This document shows, piece by piece, positions 39,215-47,924 of a DNA stretch of 64,000 bases. The position numbers and the translations under genes were made by a program. Within the stretch, counting starts at the first letter, position 1, and each line of letters opens with the position of its first letter. The notes below the pieces were generated by a model. That model did no database searches and had not been told where the DNA came from. It worked only from the letters and a program-made list of their open reading frames with translations. The stretch is taken from contig NZ_JAKIKR010000008.1 in the NCBI RefSeq assembly GCF_023284025.1, positions 55,434 through 119,433 of the forward strand. Reading direction: 5' to 3'. This DNA comes from Shewanella abyssi. Lineage in GTDB: Bacteria > Pseudomonadota > Gammaproteobacteria > Enterobacterales > Shewanellaceae.

Positions 39215-40222
39215 TTAAAGATCAAACTTCACTTCATCCAGTAGCTTAATTGCAGCGCTATGGTACTCGGCAAGCTTATAGATAGGCAACTCATCAGCTT
39301 TAAACTGTCCCCAAGAAGCGACTAATTTTGATGGTTTAACGTCAGCTTTAACCGGATATTCCATGTTCACATCAGCATAGGTCTGCTGAGCTGCATCACT
39401 CGATAAAAACTCCATCAGCTCAATAGCAGCATCACTATTCTTTGTGTGCTTAGCTAGCGCCATACCAGATACGTTGATATGTGAACCACGGTTATCTTGG
39501 TTAGGGAAGTTAATCTCAACCCCGTCAGCCCAAGGCTTCTGTTTAGGGTCTTGTAGCATTTTGCCTAAGTAATAGCTGTTGCCTATGGCGATATCACACA
39601 AGCCTTCACTCACCGCTTTTACTTGAGCTCTATCATTACCTTGAGGTTTACGAGCAAGATTGGTTTTTAAACCTTGTAGCCATGTTTTGGCTTCTTGCTC
39701 GCCATGGTGCGCAATCATCGATGCGACTAAAGAAACATTGTATGGATGCTTACCACTGCGGCTGCAGATTTTACCGAGATACTTAGGATCCGCTAGTTCC
39801 TCATAGTTTATATCCAACTTACCCAGTCTTTCTTTTGAGCTATAAACGTTACGGACACGCATGGTTAATGCGTACCACATGTCATCTGGTGAACGGTATT
39901 TTTGCGGAATATTTTGCTTTAGGGTTTCGCTGCTTGCTGGGATCACCAGCTCTTTTTCAACCAACTCCATTAGACGGTAGAAATCTGATGTGAGTACAAT
40001 ATCGGCTTTAGATAAACGCCCTTCGCGCATCATCCGCTCAGCTATGCCTTTCTTGGAAAAAACCACATCAACTTCAATGCCCGTTTGCTTGGTAAAGTCA
40101 GTCAAAATAGGGTCAATAAGAAAAGCTTGTCGATAAGAGTAGAGCGTTAACCTTTCTGCGGCACTAACCACAGTTGCACTGCATAAAAGCCCAACCATCA
40201 TTAGACTGTTGATCATTCTCAT
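39215..40222 (-). CDS. fbpA: periplasmic Fe(III)-binding protein
   Basis: The ferric-binding protein of the importer (FbpA/FutA/IdiA type). The 335 residues start with a signal peptide cleaved after VVSA; AAGGAG lies seven bases before the ATG. Features are LTLYSYRQAFLIDPIL at the mature N-terminus, EVDVVFSKKGIAERM, and GDIAIGNSYYLGKM with the Tyr-Tyr pair that ligates iron in this family (about residue 217). IEVDV-type and SSDAAQQTYADVNMEYPV segments complete the fold. A Fur box upstream supports iron regulation. Confidence 0.92.
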   Translation of the reverse strand: MRMINSLMMVGLLCSATVVSAAERLTLYSYRQAFLIDPILTDFTKQTGIEVDVVFSKKGIAERMMREGRLSKADIVLTSDFYRLMELVEKELVIPASSETLKQNIPQKYRSPDDMWYALTMRVRNVYSSKERLGKLDINYEELADPKYLGKICSRSGKHPYNVSLVASMIAHHGEQEAKTWLQGLKTNLARKPQGNDRAQVKAVSEGLCDIAIGNSYYLGKMLQDPKQKPWADGVEINFPNQDNRGSHINVSGMALAKHTKNSDAAIELMEFLSSDAAQQTYADVNMEYPVKADVKPSKLVASWGQFKADELPIYKLAEYHSAAIKLLDEVKFDL

Positions 40223-40265
40223 TACTCTACTCCTTTATCAATGTACCTTTAACTACCACACTAGT

Positions 40266-40284
40266 GATAATAATTCTCAATTGC
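40266..40284 (-). promoter_or_regulatory. Fur box upstream of fbpA
   Basis: The plus-strand sequence GATAATAATTCTCAATTGC matches the 19-bp Fur consensus at 14 of 19 positions by eye, 44 bases before the fbpA start codon, where it would overlap the promoter. The family is a textbook Fur target. Confidence 0.75.
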
Positions 40285-40436
40285 AAAGAGGGTAATCAAT
40301 CAAGGCTGGAACAGCAAGCTTTAGTGATACTTTCGACAACGAAAATACATCCAAGCTACCTTAGCAAACTCTTAATTAACATCTATTTACTAGTATTATC
40401 AACAATCAACACCGGGTAGGTACGCTGAGCAGGAAG

Positions 40437-41033
40437 TTACGCAGGGCGGGTAGCGACAAAGACATCAGCTTGTTGTGCATCCTTTAACCACAGGCTGAGT
40501 GCAGAGGTTACCTTTCGCCAAGGCAGATCTGGATGCCTAAAATCAATGTACTCCAATAGGCACACTAACATGATCTGTAGCGCCGTTAACTCTGCTGAAG
40601 CAATGACTCCTATTGTTTCAACCTCTTTTAAGCCTCTTAATAAAGCTTGCTCAAATCGCGATGTCCAAAATGCAGATCGTAGCCCCTCATCTTCTCGAAG
40701 CTGCTCCTGCCTAAGTGAGACAGCACTATCAAAGATGCCTTTCAGTAATGAAAAGTGACATTGCTTCGACCAGTTATTGACCATGGTGCCAAATAGCTGA
40801 GACTGACCAAATTCAGCATCTAAGTAGCGCATAATCACTTCGCTATCAAACAACGCTGAGCCATCATTAAGCTGCAAACAGGGGATCTTCGCTAATGGGT
40901 TTACTCTAAGCAGCTCTGGAGAGTTATCAAAAGGGTTGGCAATGATCTCTTCGACCCCTTTTATGTTGTGGTAACAAATAAAAACACGCACACAACGGGC
41001 ATAGGGTGAAGCATCAGAGTAATACAGTTTCAT
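40437..41033 (-). CDS. glutathione S-transferase-like protein
   Basis: A 198-residue GST-fold protein. The thioredoxin-like N-terminal domain (about 1-80) begins MKLYYSDASPYARCVRVF, with Ser/Cys at the catalytic-site position, and contains the cis-Pro motif KIPCLQL and the glutathione-binding LFDSEVIMRYLD. The C-terminal helical domain spans about 90-198. It resembles YibF-type GSTs of unknown substrate. It lies 10 bases after fpr and is probably co-transcribed, which suggests an oxidative-stress or redox role. Confidence 0.86.
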   Translation of the reverse strand: MKLYYSDASPYARCVRVFICYHNIKGVEEIIANPFDNSPELLRVNPLAKIPCLQLNDGSALFDSEVIMRYLDAEFGQSQLFGTMVNNWSKQCHFSLLKGIFDSAVSLRQEQLREDEGLRSAFWTSRFEQALLRGLKEVETIGVIASAELTALQIMLVCLLEYIDFRHPDLPWRKVTSALSLWLKDAQQADVFVATRPA

Positions 41034-41043
41034 CGTGGCTTCC

Positions 41044-41793
41044 TTACCAATATTTTTCGACCGTTATTTGCCCAGGTGCGCGGCGTAAGTTCTTAGCAAG
41101 GCCTCTATCTTTTAGTACTTGCTGTGCATCGGTGATCATTGCTGGATTGCCACAAATCATCACTTGAGATCCCTTGGCTGAAATATTGATCCCCGCTAAC
41201 GCTTCTATCTCACCACTTAAAAGACCATCAGGGATCCGGCAACTTAACGCCCCATCGACAGACTCCCTTGTCACTAACAGTACTAACTCAAACTGGGAAG
41301 GATATTGAACTTCGAACGCTCTAAGTTGTTCTAAATAGGCCAAATCCTGCGCCTCACGAACACCATAGACTAAGATGACTTTCTGGTAGTTTTTCCATGG
41401 CTCTGCTGTTGCCATCATCGAAATAAAGGGACCCACTGCTGTGCCTGTCGCGAGAAACCACAGGTGCTTACCTTTATGGTCATCTTTAGGTAATTCATCA
41501 AGGGTCATAAAGCCGCTTGCTTTTGTTGCAACATCAATGACATCACCGCTAGCTAACGCTTGCAGGTTAGGAGATAACAGCCCGTCATCAACAGCAACGG
41601 CGAGAACCTCAATGTAGTCGGTCCCCGGTGGATTAACCAATGAATAAGCGCGGCCTATGCGCTTATCGTCAACAACGCGGCTTAACTTAATAAATTGGCC
41701 TGCAATAAAACTGCCGATATCAACTTTGATCTTTAATGAGAATAACTTGTCACTCCAGTCATTCCGCTCAATGACCTTACCTTCAATCCACAT
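41044..41793 (-). CDS. fpr: ferredoxin/flavodoxin-NADP reductase
   Basis: Fpr is an FAD enzyme moving electrons between NADPH and ferredoxin or flavodoxin, helping Fe-S repair and SoxR-type responses. The ATG at 41793 has GGAG upstream; a TTG at 41805 was rejected. The 249 residues show the FAD motif GRAYSLVNPP (about 46-55), LATGTAVGPFISMM for NADP (about 108-121), VMICGNPAMI (about 215), and the C-terminal VEKYW, whose aromatic end stacks on the flavin, as in E. coli Fpr. Confidence 0.95.
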   Translation of the reverse strand: MWIEGKVIERNDWSDKLFSLKIKVDIGSFIAGQFIKLSRVVDDKRIGRAYSLVNPPGTDYIEVLAVAVDDGLLSPNLQALASGDVIDVATKASGFMTLDELPKDDHKGKHLWFLATGTAVGPFISMMATAEPWKNYQKVILVYGVREAQDLAYLEQLRAFEVQYPSQFELVLLVTRESVDGALSCRIPDGLLSGEIEALAGINISAKGSQVMICGNPAMITDAQQVLKDRGLAKNLRRAPGQITVEKYW

Positions 41794-41961
41794 AGCTTGC
41801 TCCAAAATTGAGTAGTGGTTTCAGCATAAGCTTTTATTTCATATTCAGAAAGATTAATCTAATCTCAATATTTAGTGAGTAACTTTAGCCATGAAGGCTT
41901 TATAAAAAGCTAATGTTAGTGATGATGTTCATCTCCAAGAAAAACAATTAAGGACGCCCTA

Positions 41962-42507
41962 ATGCCAAGCGTATTGAAGTCTACTATCGCCTTTATCGTA
42001 TTAACTTTTCTTTTGAACAATAGTGTCTTGGCACATGAATCAACCATAACGGGTGTAGCAGACAGCAAGACTATCATCGTCGTTCGACATGCTGAAAAAC
42101 TCAATGACGGCACACGTGATCCAGTGCTTAGCAACATCGGTTACCAGCAGGCGCAAACTCTTGCTGAAGCCCTATCGGCATTAACCGTCTCCCAAGCCAT
42201 TGCCAGTAACTACCAAAGAACCCAGTTGACACTTAAACCACTCGCAGCGACTCAAAATATTGAGGTCACTATTGCTAGCACTAAAGATGGCATTGAAACC
42301 CATATTGCTGAAATTGTGGCACTGGTTGATAGCGTGAGCGGCAATAGCGTTATTGCAGGTCACTCCAATACTGTGCCATTGATCATAAAAGCCTTAGGAG
42401 GGCCGCAAATTGACGCCTTAGATGAGTCAAGTTATGGCGGGCTCTATCAATTAACAATCACCCCATCCGCTGAGGTTGAATTTCAGGTATCTCACTTTGG
42501 TCAATGA
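41962..42507 (+). CDS. periplasmic histidine phosphatase (phosphoglycerate-mutase superfamily)
   Basis: A 181-residue protein with an N-terminal signal peptide (about 1-23, ending SVLAHE). IIVVRHAEKLNDG holds the catalytic RHA/E motif (His about 44), RTQLTLKPLA the second Arg, and VIAGHSNTVP the second His (about 132). Family members remove phosphate from diverse small molecules or proteins; export makes SixA-like signalling unlikely, and a scavenging phosphatase is more probable. It is alone on the plus strand. Confidence 0.85.
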   Translation: MPSVLKSTIAFIVLTFLLNNSVLAHESTITGVADSKTIIVVRHAEKLNDGTRDPVLSNIGYQQAQTLAEALSALTVSQAIASNYQRTQLTLKPLAATQNIEVTIASTKDGIETHIAEIVALVDSVSGNSVIAGHSNTVPLIIKALGGPQIDALDESSYGGLYQLTITPSAEVEFQVSHFGQ

Positions 42508-42673
42508 GTTTGAGCGATAACCCACTCTGAACAAAGCTGCTAGATTTATGCCTATTTCCTGGATGATTAAGCTAGATTTGCAGAATATTTAGTAAATAAG
42601 TATTAGCTCAGGTAGGATGTAACTCTACGCAGCGTTAAACTAAATAATAATCTTTTACCTATGGGGCAGAGCA

Positions 42674-42868
42674 ATGGATGACAAAAATACCCCTTCAGAA
42701 AACAAGGGATTATCGATAAGTTGCAATAGCTGTCAACGAATGACAGTCATTGAAGGTGAGTATGTCTGCTTTAGAGAGGGCGAGATCATCAGCTTACAAC
42801 CGATGAAAACACCGTCTCAGAAGAATTTACTTTGTGATGGCTGGAAAATTGGTAAGCTCAACTACTAG
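42674..42868 (+). CDS. small Cys-containing hypothetical protein
   Basis: A 64-residue protein with four Cys: a CNSC pair at about 17-20, a Cys in YVCFREGE and one in NLLCDGWKIG. The spacing allows a small zinc-binding fold, though the order is irregular for a classical zinc ribbon. I do not recognise the family. GGGGCAGAG precedes the ATG. Its stop overlaps the stop of the opposite-strand gene by four bases. Confidence 0.55.
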   Translation: MDDKNTPSENKGLSISCNSCQRMTVIEGEYVCFREGEIISLQPMKTPSQKNLLCDGWKIGKLNY

Positions 42869-43128
42869 GCTGTTAGCATACCAGCATAGTCACGAGCAGA
42901 AAATTTCGGCTCATATAGCAGTCCTTTAAGAGGATCTACCGGACTCGCTTTTGCAAGACTCAAACTTCGAGTAGTGACTCGCATACCGGCACACAATTCA
43001 AAATAAACCACTTCAAGCTCATCTTTGTCTAGGCCACGCTTTTTGAGCGTCGCCATAATGGCAAGCCAGTCAGTGTTAACCTTACTGTCTTGCCCTTCGA
43101 TGTGTACCAGTAGAGGTATGTTCTTCAT
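42865..43128 (-). CDS. hypothetical protein, 87 residues
   Basis: A small soluble protein that I do not recognise. It contains a helix-turn region (TDWLAIMATLKKRGLDKDELEVVYFEL) and a basic stretch GMRVTTRSLSLAKAS. No signal peptide or membrane segment. It is transcribed alone, tail to tail with the Cys-containing gene at 42674. A ribosome-site-like AAGG precedes its ATG at about ten bases. Confidence 0.55.
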   Translation of the reverse strand: MKNIPLLVHIEGQDSKVNTDWLAIMATLKKRGLDKDELEVVYFELCAGMRVTTRSLSLAKASPVDPLKGLLYEPKFSARDYAGMLTA

Positions 43129-43292
43129 AGTGGCCTTCTCAGCGTAATCATGATGTTAATATGCAGTGATTATAGTCATACAAGTCTGAACCTAGGCTGA
43201 ATTTTATACAGTCTTTGCTTGAAATCACTTTCCAAAACAGTGACATCATCGATACCAATCAATTACACAGTGAAAACTGATATAAATTGCAG

Positions 43293-45065
43293 TTACTCTT
43301 GTTGAATGCGCCACAGTTTGGAGTACAAACCACCCGCTTGCAATAAACTGCTATGAGTCCCCGTTTCCACCACTCGACCTTTACTCAACACCAATATTTG
43401 GTCAGCATCCACAACGGTCGATAAGCGGTGTGCTATCACTAAACTAGTATGGCCTTTAGCCACCTCTTTCAATGCCGTTAAAATGGCTTGCTCTGAGTGG
43501 CTATCCAATGAAGAGGTCGCTTCATCAAACACGATGATCGGTGAACGCTTCAAAATCGCTCTCGCTATCGCGACTCGCTGTTTTTCTCCACCCGATAGTT
43601 TCAAACCTCGTTCACCCACACGCGTATCACCGCCTTCGGGTAGACTGTTAATAAAATCACTTAAGTGCGCCATTTTAATTGCAGTCGCAATCTCTTCATC
43701 AGTTGCTGATGGGCGACCATAGCGTACGTTTTCAATCAAAGTATCATTAAACAGCACGGTGTCTTGTGGCACGATTGCAATGGCTTGCCGCAGAGTATCT
43801 TGGCTCAATTGACGAATGTCTTGCCCATCAATGCGAATACAACCAGAAACCACATCATAAAACCTAAACAACAGCTTAACGATGGTCGATTTACCCGCGC
43901 CGCTATCGCCCACTATCGCGACTTTTTGCCCTGACTTTATTGCAAAGCTAACATCATCGAGAATATTACGGCTATCGTAACTAAAACTGACATTCTCAAA
44001 TGAAACCACCCCCTGAGTCAGTTGCTCAGTGTTGGCATTGTCGATGTCTTCAATCATTGGCTCTTTGTCTAGCAAACTAAACATGCGCTCAATATTCGCA
44101 AATGCACCGCGGATCTCTCGGTAAACAAAACCTAAAAAATTAAGCGGTATAAAGAGCTGCATCATAAAGGCATTAATCAGTACAAAGTCACCAATGCTCA
44201 TTGCACCTTGCGCCACATCCGTCGCCGCCATTGCCAGCATAAATGTCATCGCAATAGAGATGATACAAGCCTGCCCTGCGTTCAGCGCAAATAACGACAA
44301 ACGATTCTTTCGTTTCGCCTCTTCCCAGTCTGCCAGTGCACTGTCATAACGATTAGCTTCATACTGCTCATTATTAAAATACTTCACCGTTTCATAATTC
44401 AATAAGCTATCGACGGCGCGCGTACTCGAAACCGAATCCGCTTTAGCCGCATCTCTAACATAGCCAGTACGCCACTCTGTTGCCACCACAGAATAGGCAC
44501 CATAAGCGATGACCGACAGTAGCGTGACGGCCGCATAGCCAATACCATAGTTGTAGAAAAGGATGCCGACCACCAGCACGATTTCCAATAATGTTGGCAC
44601 GATATTAAACACCATAAAGCGCATTAAAAAACTAACACCGCTAGTGCCTCGCTCGATGTCTCGTGACAGGCCACCGGTGCGCCTTTCCAAATGAAATGCC
44701 ATATCGAGTCGATGTAGGTGCTCAAACACCGCAATGCCTAACCGCCGAATGGCACGTTCGGTGACTCGCCCAAACAGAGTATCTCGAACCTCGGAGATAA
44801 TGGTATTGAGTAATCGCAGACAACCATAAGCAACAACCAATCCAATCGGCACGGCGAGTAACTCCGCCCCCCCTTTTAATGTTAAGCCATCGACTAATGC
44901 TTTAAGGACAAAGGGCAAACTAACACTCGCCGCTTTTGCCACCACTAAACACAGCAGCGCTATGCCAACCCGTTGCTTAAATTCAAGCAAATATGGCCAT
45001 AGCAGTTTGATGACATGCCAGTTGAGCTTACCGATAGGACCGTCGAAATATAGAGAGGGGCGCAT
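43293..45065 (-). CDS. Atm1-type ABC exporter (fused membrane and ATPase domains)
   Basis: A 590-residue half-transporter, probably a homodimer. The start at 45065 (MRPSLYFDG) has GGAAG upstream. The membrane domain spans about 25-325 with six helices. The nucleotide domain has Walker A VGDSGAGKST (about 380), the Q-loop IAIVPQDTVLFNDT, signature LSGGEKQRVAIARAIL, Walker B IIVFDEATSSLD and H-loop LVIAHRLSTV. The loop LDMAFHLERRTGGLSRDIERG is the Atm1/HMT1 signature; bacterial members export glutathione-linked metals or persulfides. No operon partner is seen. Confidence 0.9.
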   Translation of the reverse strand: MRPSLYFDGPIGKLNWHVIKLLWPYLLEFKQRVGIALLCLVVAKAASVSLPFVLKALVDGLTLKGGAELLAVPIGLVVAYGCLRLLNTIISEVRDTLFGRVTERAIRRLGIAVFEHLHRLDMAFHLERRTGGLSRDIERGTSGVSFLMRFMVFNIVPTLLEIVLVVGILFYNYGIGYAAVTLLSVIAYGAYSVVATEWRTGYVRDAAKADSVSSTRAVDSLLNYETVKYFNNEQYEANRYDSALADWEEAKRKNRLSLFALNAGQACIISIAMTFMLAMAATDVAQGAMSIGDFVLINAFMMQLFIPLNFLGFVYREIRGAFANIERMFSLLDKEPMIEDIDNANTEQLTQGVVSFENVSFSYDSRNILDDVSFAIKSGQKVAIVGDSGAGKSTIVKLLFRFYDVVSGCIRIDGQDIRQLSQDTLRQAIAIVPQDTVLFNDTLIENVRYGRPSATDEEIATAIKMAHLSDFINSLPEGGDTRVGERGLKLSGGEKQRVAIARAILKRSPIIVFDEATSSLDSHSEQAILTALKEVAKGHTSLVIAHRLSTVVDADQILVLSKGRVVETGTHSSLLQAGGLYSKLWRIQQE

Positions 45066-45402
45066 GATCACTTCCAAAAATTAAAAAACGCTAAAACAGG
45101 TGAGAGGTAACGCGATTTCATCCCGACATAAAAGCGATAAACTCAGCCACATTTGTAAAAAAAATGTAAAATCACCCTTGAAACATACTGACAAAAAGTA
45201 CTACTTTAGACCTACGTAGGTGATATCTTTGGTCGCATAAGGTATTTGCCCGTATATTTTCTCATAGTCTTGCATAAAACAGTGCAAATCCTGTTACTCC
45301 AGAGTAAAGAATTTGCTACTCTCTTTTATGCAATTTTAAGAGTGAACGGGATCAAGGGCGTCATAAATGCTCGATTCAAGTCAACTATCAAAGGATGCAA
45401 AA
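45066..45402. other. promoter region between Atm1 and a small gene
   Basis: About 335 bases, AT-rich, holding the promoters of two divergent genes. Frames at 45246-45479 lack ribosome sites and read through the small gene at 45403 in another frame, so I do not call them. No known operator was recognised. Confidence 0.35.
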
Positions 45403-45579
45403 ATGTTGGATTCATCCAATCAAAAATATCCACCTTTACCACTCATCCAAACATGGATATGGATGATGACCCAATCTGAAACCCCTGAAATCCAAGAAAA
45501 AGGTCAAAGCAACCTTATTGCTTCCTTTGGCAGTTTAGCCAAAGCAAATGAGTATCTTATAAAGCAAAATCAACAATAA
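45403..45579 (+). CDS. small conserved-looking hypothetical protein (58 residues)
   Basis: The ATG at 45403 is preferred because AAAGGA lies directly upstream with normal spacing; a longer frame to 45367 duplicates the MLDSS start and has no ribosome site. The product has a Pro/Trp-rich core (PPLPLIQTWIWMMTQ) and a C-terminal helix GQSNLIASFGSLAKANEYLI. I recall similar short proteins in Shewanella and Vibrio but cannot name a family. It has a strong terminator. Confidence 0.6.
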   Translation: MLDSSNQKYPPLPLIQTWIWMMTQSETPEIQEKGQSNLIASFGSLAKANEYLIKQNQQ

Positions 45580-45634
45580 TTAAATTTGTTACTGATTAAG
45601 CTTTTATAGTACATAGATTTATAATACATACATT

Positions 45635-45668
45635 AAGGCTGCTCACATGAAGTGAACAGCCTTTTTTA
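45635..45668 (+). terminator. terminator of the 58-residue gene
   Basis: The stem AAGGCTGCTCAC / GTGAACAGCCTT (one mismatch) is followed by TTTTTATC. Reading from the other side it can also serve nrfD less well. Confidence 0.82.
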
Positions 45669-45721
45669 TCGCTATATTTTTAACATAAGCCTTCTAGTCT
45701 TACATTATTATCATGTTATCA

Positions 45722-46663
45722 CTAGACTGCGGTCATCTGCCCAGTGTAGAGAATGAAGTTTCGCAGTAGCAATACCCCTATCAAACTGAAGCTTGCCGTT
45801 ACGGCAACATAGGCAAATTTTCTGTCCGACGACACTTTCATCCACAAATTAAACGCCAATGGCAGGGTTAATCCAACTCCAACCACCCCAGCCCAGAAAA
45901 TCCAGCCCCAAAAGCCCTCTCCAATTGCCTTCATGGCAGCAACCTGGCTTTGACCACCGGATAAAATAAGCCCAGCAAAAAAAGTAAACAATAACGCGAT
46001 CTCGACTAAGATCATCGGGATCTCAATGCGATGTATGAACCGCACCTCAACGCCGTTGGGATTACCACGCATTAATACGCCGCCAAGTAATGTCGCCGCC
46101 GCACCAGAAGATAAACCTGAAATGAGGAATAACAGTGGTAACACAGGATTATTCAACAGCGGGAAACCAATCAGTGCCGACAGTAAGAACCCAGTATAAG
46201 CACCCAGTGATAACGACAAAATGACCAGTACACCGGTGATCACATCTTCATGTCGAGCCAACTGTGCCAATAGTTTGCTTAGTAATGGCAATCGCTGTTT
46301 TAACCACTGCTGTATGGGGGTACTAAACACGCTACCAAGCCAGGCGAATAGCATCACTTGATATACCAGTAGCACCAGCACACCCATCGACATCACTGAT
46401 GAGGTGTTATAAAACACCAAGATCTTCCAGAACGCTAATGGCTTAGTTAGGTCAATAACCAAGATCCCTAAACCCGCACATACTGCTATAGGCGCAATCA
46501 CAGCTGCAGCCTGCACAAAAGGCGACAAATAGGCTTTATCCGCTAACTTAAAGTGCTTAAGCATAATGGCAAAAAATACCGCGCCTGCCGATAAGCCTGC
46601 TAAAAACAGGTAAATAGCGATTGGCCAATGCCAAACTAATCCATCAAAATGAAATGCACTCAT
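45722..46663 (-). CDS. nrfD: quinol-oxidising membrane subunit NrfD
   Basis: NrfD passes electrons from quinol to the NrfC iron-sulfur protein. The 313 residues form about eight to nine membrane helices; LFLAGLSAGAVFFAIMLKHF at the N-terminus and LFLISGLSSGAAATLLGG in the middle are typical of the NrfD/PsrC family. It overlaps nrfC by four bases (ATGA). The polypeptide could equally serve another reductase of the NrfD/PsrC group; the pentaheme neighbour points to nitrite reduction. Confidence 0.9.
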   Translation of the reverse strand: MSAFHFDGLVWHWPIAIYLFLAGLSAGAVFFAIMLKHFKLADKAYLSPFVQAAAVIAPIAVCAGLGILVIDLTKPLAFWKILVFYNTSSVMSMGVLVLLVYQVMLFAWLGSVFSTPIQQWLKQRLPLLSKLLAQLARHEDVITGVLVILSLSLGAYTGFLLSALIGFPLLNNPVLPLLFLISGLSSGAAATLLGGVLMRGNPNGVEVRFIHRIEIPMILVEIALLFTFFAGLILSGGQSQVAAMKAIGEGFWGWIFWAGVVGVGLTLPLAFNLWMKVSSDRKFAYVAVTASFSLIGVLLLRNFILYTGQMTAV

Positions 46664-47343
46664 AGCACTATCTCCCCATCAATCGTTCGCACATGGAATA
46701 GCTTTGGTCGAGTCCCTAAATCTACTTTATCTCGATAAGTGGGTTTAGATTTGAGTGTTTTCACTAATGCAGAAGCTGGATCTTTTAAGTTTCCAAACAC
46801 CAGTGCATTTGTTGGGCATGCCAACACGCAAGCGGGCAGCAAACCTTCACTTAATTGAGTTTGTTGACAGAAATCGCATTTATCGGCCACTCTGGTCTCA
46901 GGGTTGATAAAGCGTATTTGATATGGACAAGCGGCAATACAGTATTGGCAGCCCACACAGCGATCTTCATTAACTGCAACAATACCCGTTTCTTCATCAA
47001 TATAAGCCGCGCCAGTCGGGCATACCTTGACACAAGGTGCCGCTTCGCAGTGTTGGCAAGAGTGCCTACTAAAGCGATAACTTTGATTGGGATATTCACC
47101 AAAGGGTCCGCTGCGCTCAATGTTGACCCGAGTCACTCCATCAGGAACATTATTCACTTTACGGCAAGCGTCTTCACAGGCATTACACCCTATACAAAGG
47201 TTTTCATCATGCACCATGGCATACTTGAGTTCACTGACCTGCTCGGCAGTATTAGCCTGTGGGGGCTGGGTCACCGTATAGACCGACATCCCAGCAATAA
47301 CACCACCACAGCCTTTAAGAAAACGTCTCTTTGAATTGTCCAC
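46660..47343 (-). CDS. nrfC: four-cluster ferredoxin-type protein NrfC
   Basis: NrfC is a Tat-exported protein with four [4Fe-4S] clusters. The Tat signal is SKRRFLKGCGG; the start is GTG 47343 with AAGGAG seven bases upstream. The cluster-binding Cys groups are CIGCNACEDAC, CQHCEAAPCVKVCP, CVGCQYCIAACP and CDFCQQT...CVLACP, four in all. It sits between nrfB (11 bases) and nrfD (4-base overlap) and moves electrons from NrfD to NrfB. Confidence 0.92.
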   Translation of the reverse strand: MDNSKRRFLKGCGGVIAGMSVYTVTQPPQANTAEQVSELKYAMVHDENLCIGCNACEDACRKVNNVPDGVTRVNIERSGPFGEYPNQSYRFSRHSCQHCEAAPCVKVCPTGAAYIDEETGIVAVNEDRCVGCQYCIAACPYQIRFINPETRVADKCDFCQQTQLSEGLLPACVLACPTNALVFGNLKDPASALVKTLKSKPTYRDKVDLGTRPKLFHVRTIDGEIVL

Positions 47344-47354
47344 AGTACATCTCC

Positions 47355-47828
47355 TTATATATCAGTTAGATGACATTTTGCGCATGACTGGCTCAGCTCC
47401 GAGCCTAACAGTAGCAATGCCGGATCCATTTCAGGATGTAACTGATGACATTGGCCGCAAGAAACACCTTTGGCATGCACATTATGCGTCCAGTTAGCCA
47501 CTGCGAGTAGTTGATGATCATGACAAGCTAAGCATTGCTCTGCCTGTGTTTTGACAGGGGTGTCACTCTTAGCACCAAAGGTAATAATTGCAGTGCCTTT
47601 TCGAGGGTGTTTACCTTTTTCACCATGGCAATCTTCACAGGTTAGCGCCAGCCCCTCATTGGCATGCAACCCCAACATTTGCCCATTGCGTTTATGGCAC
47701 TTTAAACAAGCACTATCGGCTATTGTCTTTGTCTCTTTGGCAAAAGAGTGACTTGGAAAACTCACCCACAGTAAAACAAACCAAACAATATAGAGCAAAA
47801 CAACGCCGTAACGGTTAGTAATCGACAT
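47355..47828 (-). CDS. nrfB: pentaheme c-type cytochrome NrfB
   Basis: A periplasmic electron carrier to nitrite reductase NrfA. The ATG at 47828 has AAGG at good distance; the product is 157 residues with a signal peptide cleaved near FAKE. Five CxxCH heme motifs are present: CLKCH, CEDCH, CLACH, CGQCH and CAKCH, matching NrfB. nrfA is not in the window, so this nrfBCD module must work with a cytochrome reductase encoded elsewhere. Confidence 0.88.
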   Translation of the reverse strand: MSITNRYGVVLLYIVWFVLLWVSFPSHSFAKETKTIADSACLKCHKRNGQMLGLHANEGLALTCEDCHGEKGKHPRKGTAIITFGAKSDTPVKTQAEQCLACHDHQLLAVANWTHNVHAKGVSCGQCHQLHPEMDPALLLLGSELSQSCAKCHLTDI

Positions 47829-47876
47829 CACAAAACCTTACACCGACAGGTGAATACAAAAGCATTTAGGAGAGTG

Positions 47877-47901
47877 AGCGCCAAACTGCATATTTGGCGC
47901 T
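47877..47901 (-). terminator. hairpin between the 167-residue gene and nrfB
   Basis: The perfect 9-bp stem AGCGCCAAA / TTTGGCGCT with a 7-base loop lies after the upstream gene's stop. On the minus strand the tail is CACTCTCC, not a U tract, so it is a weak terminator or an mRNA-processing hairpin. Confidence 0.5.
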
Positions 47902-47924
47902 AGGCTGGATTCAGTTGGGCTATG

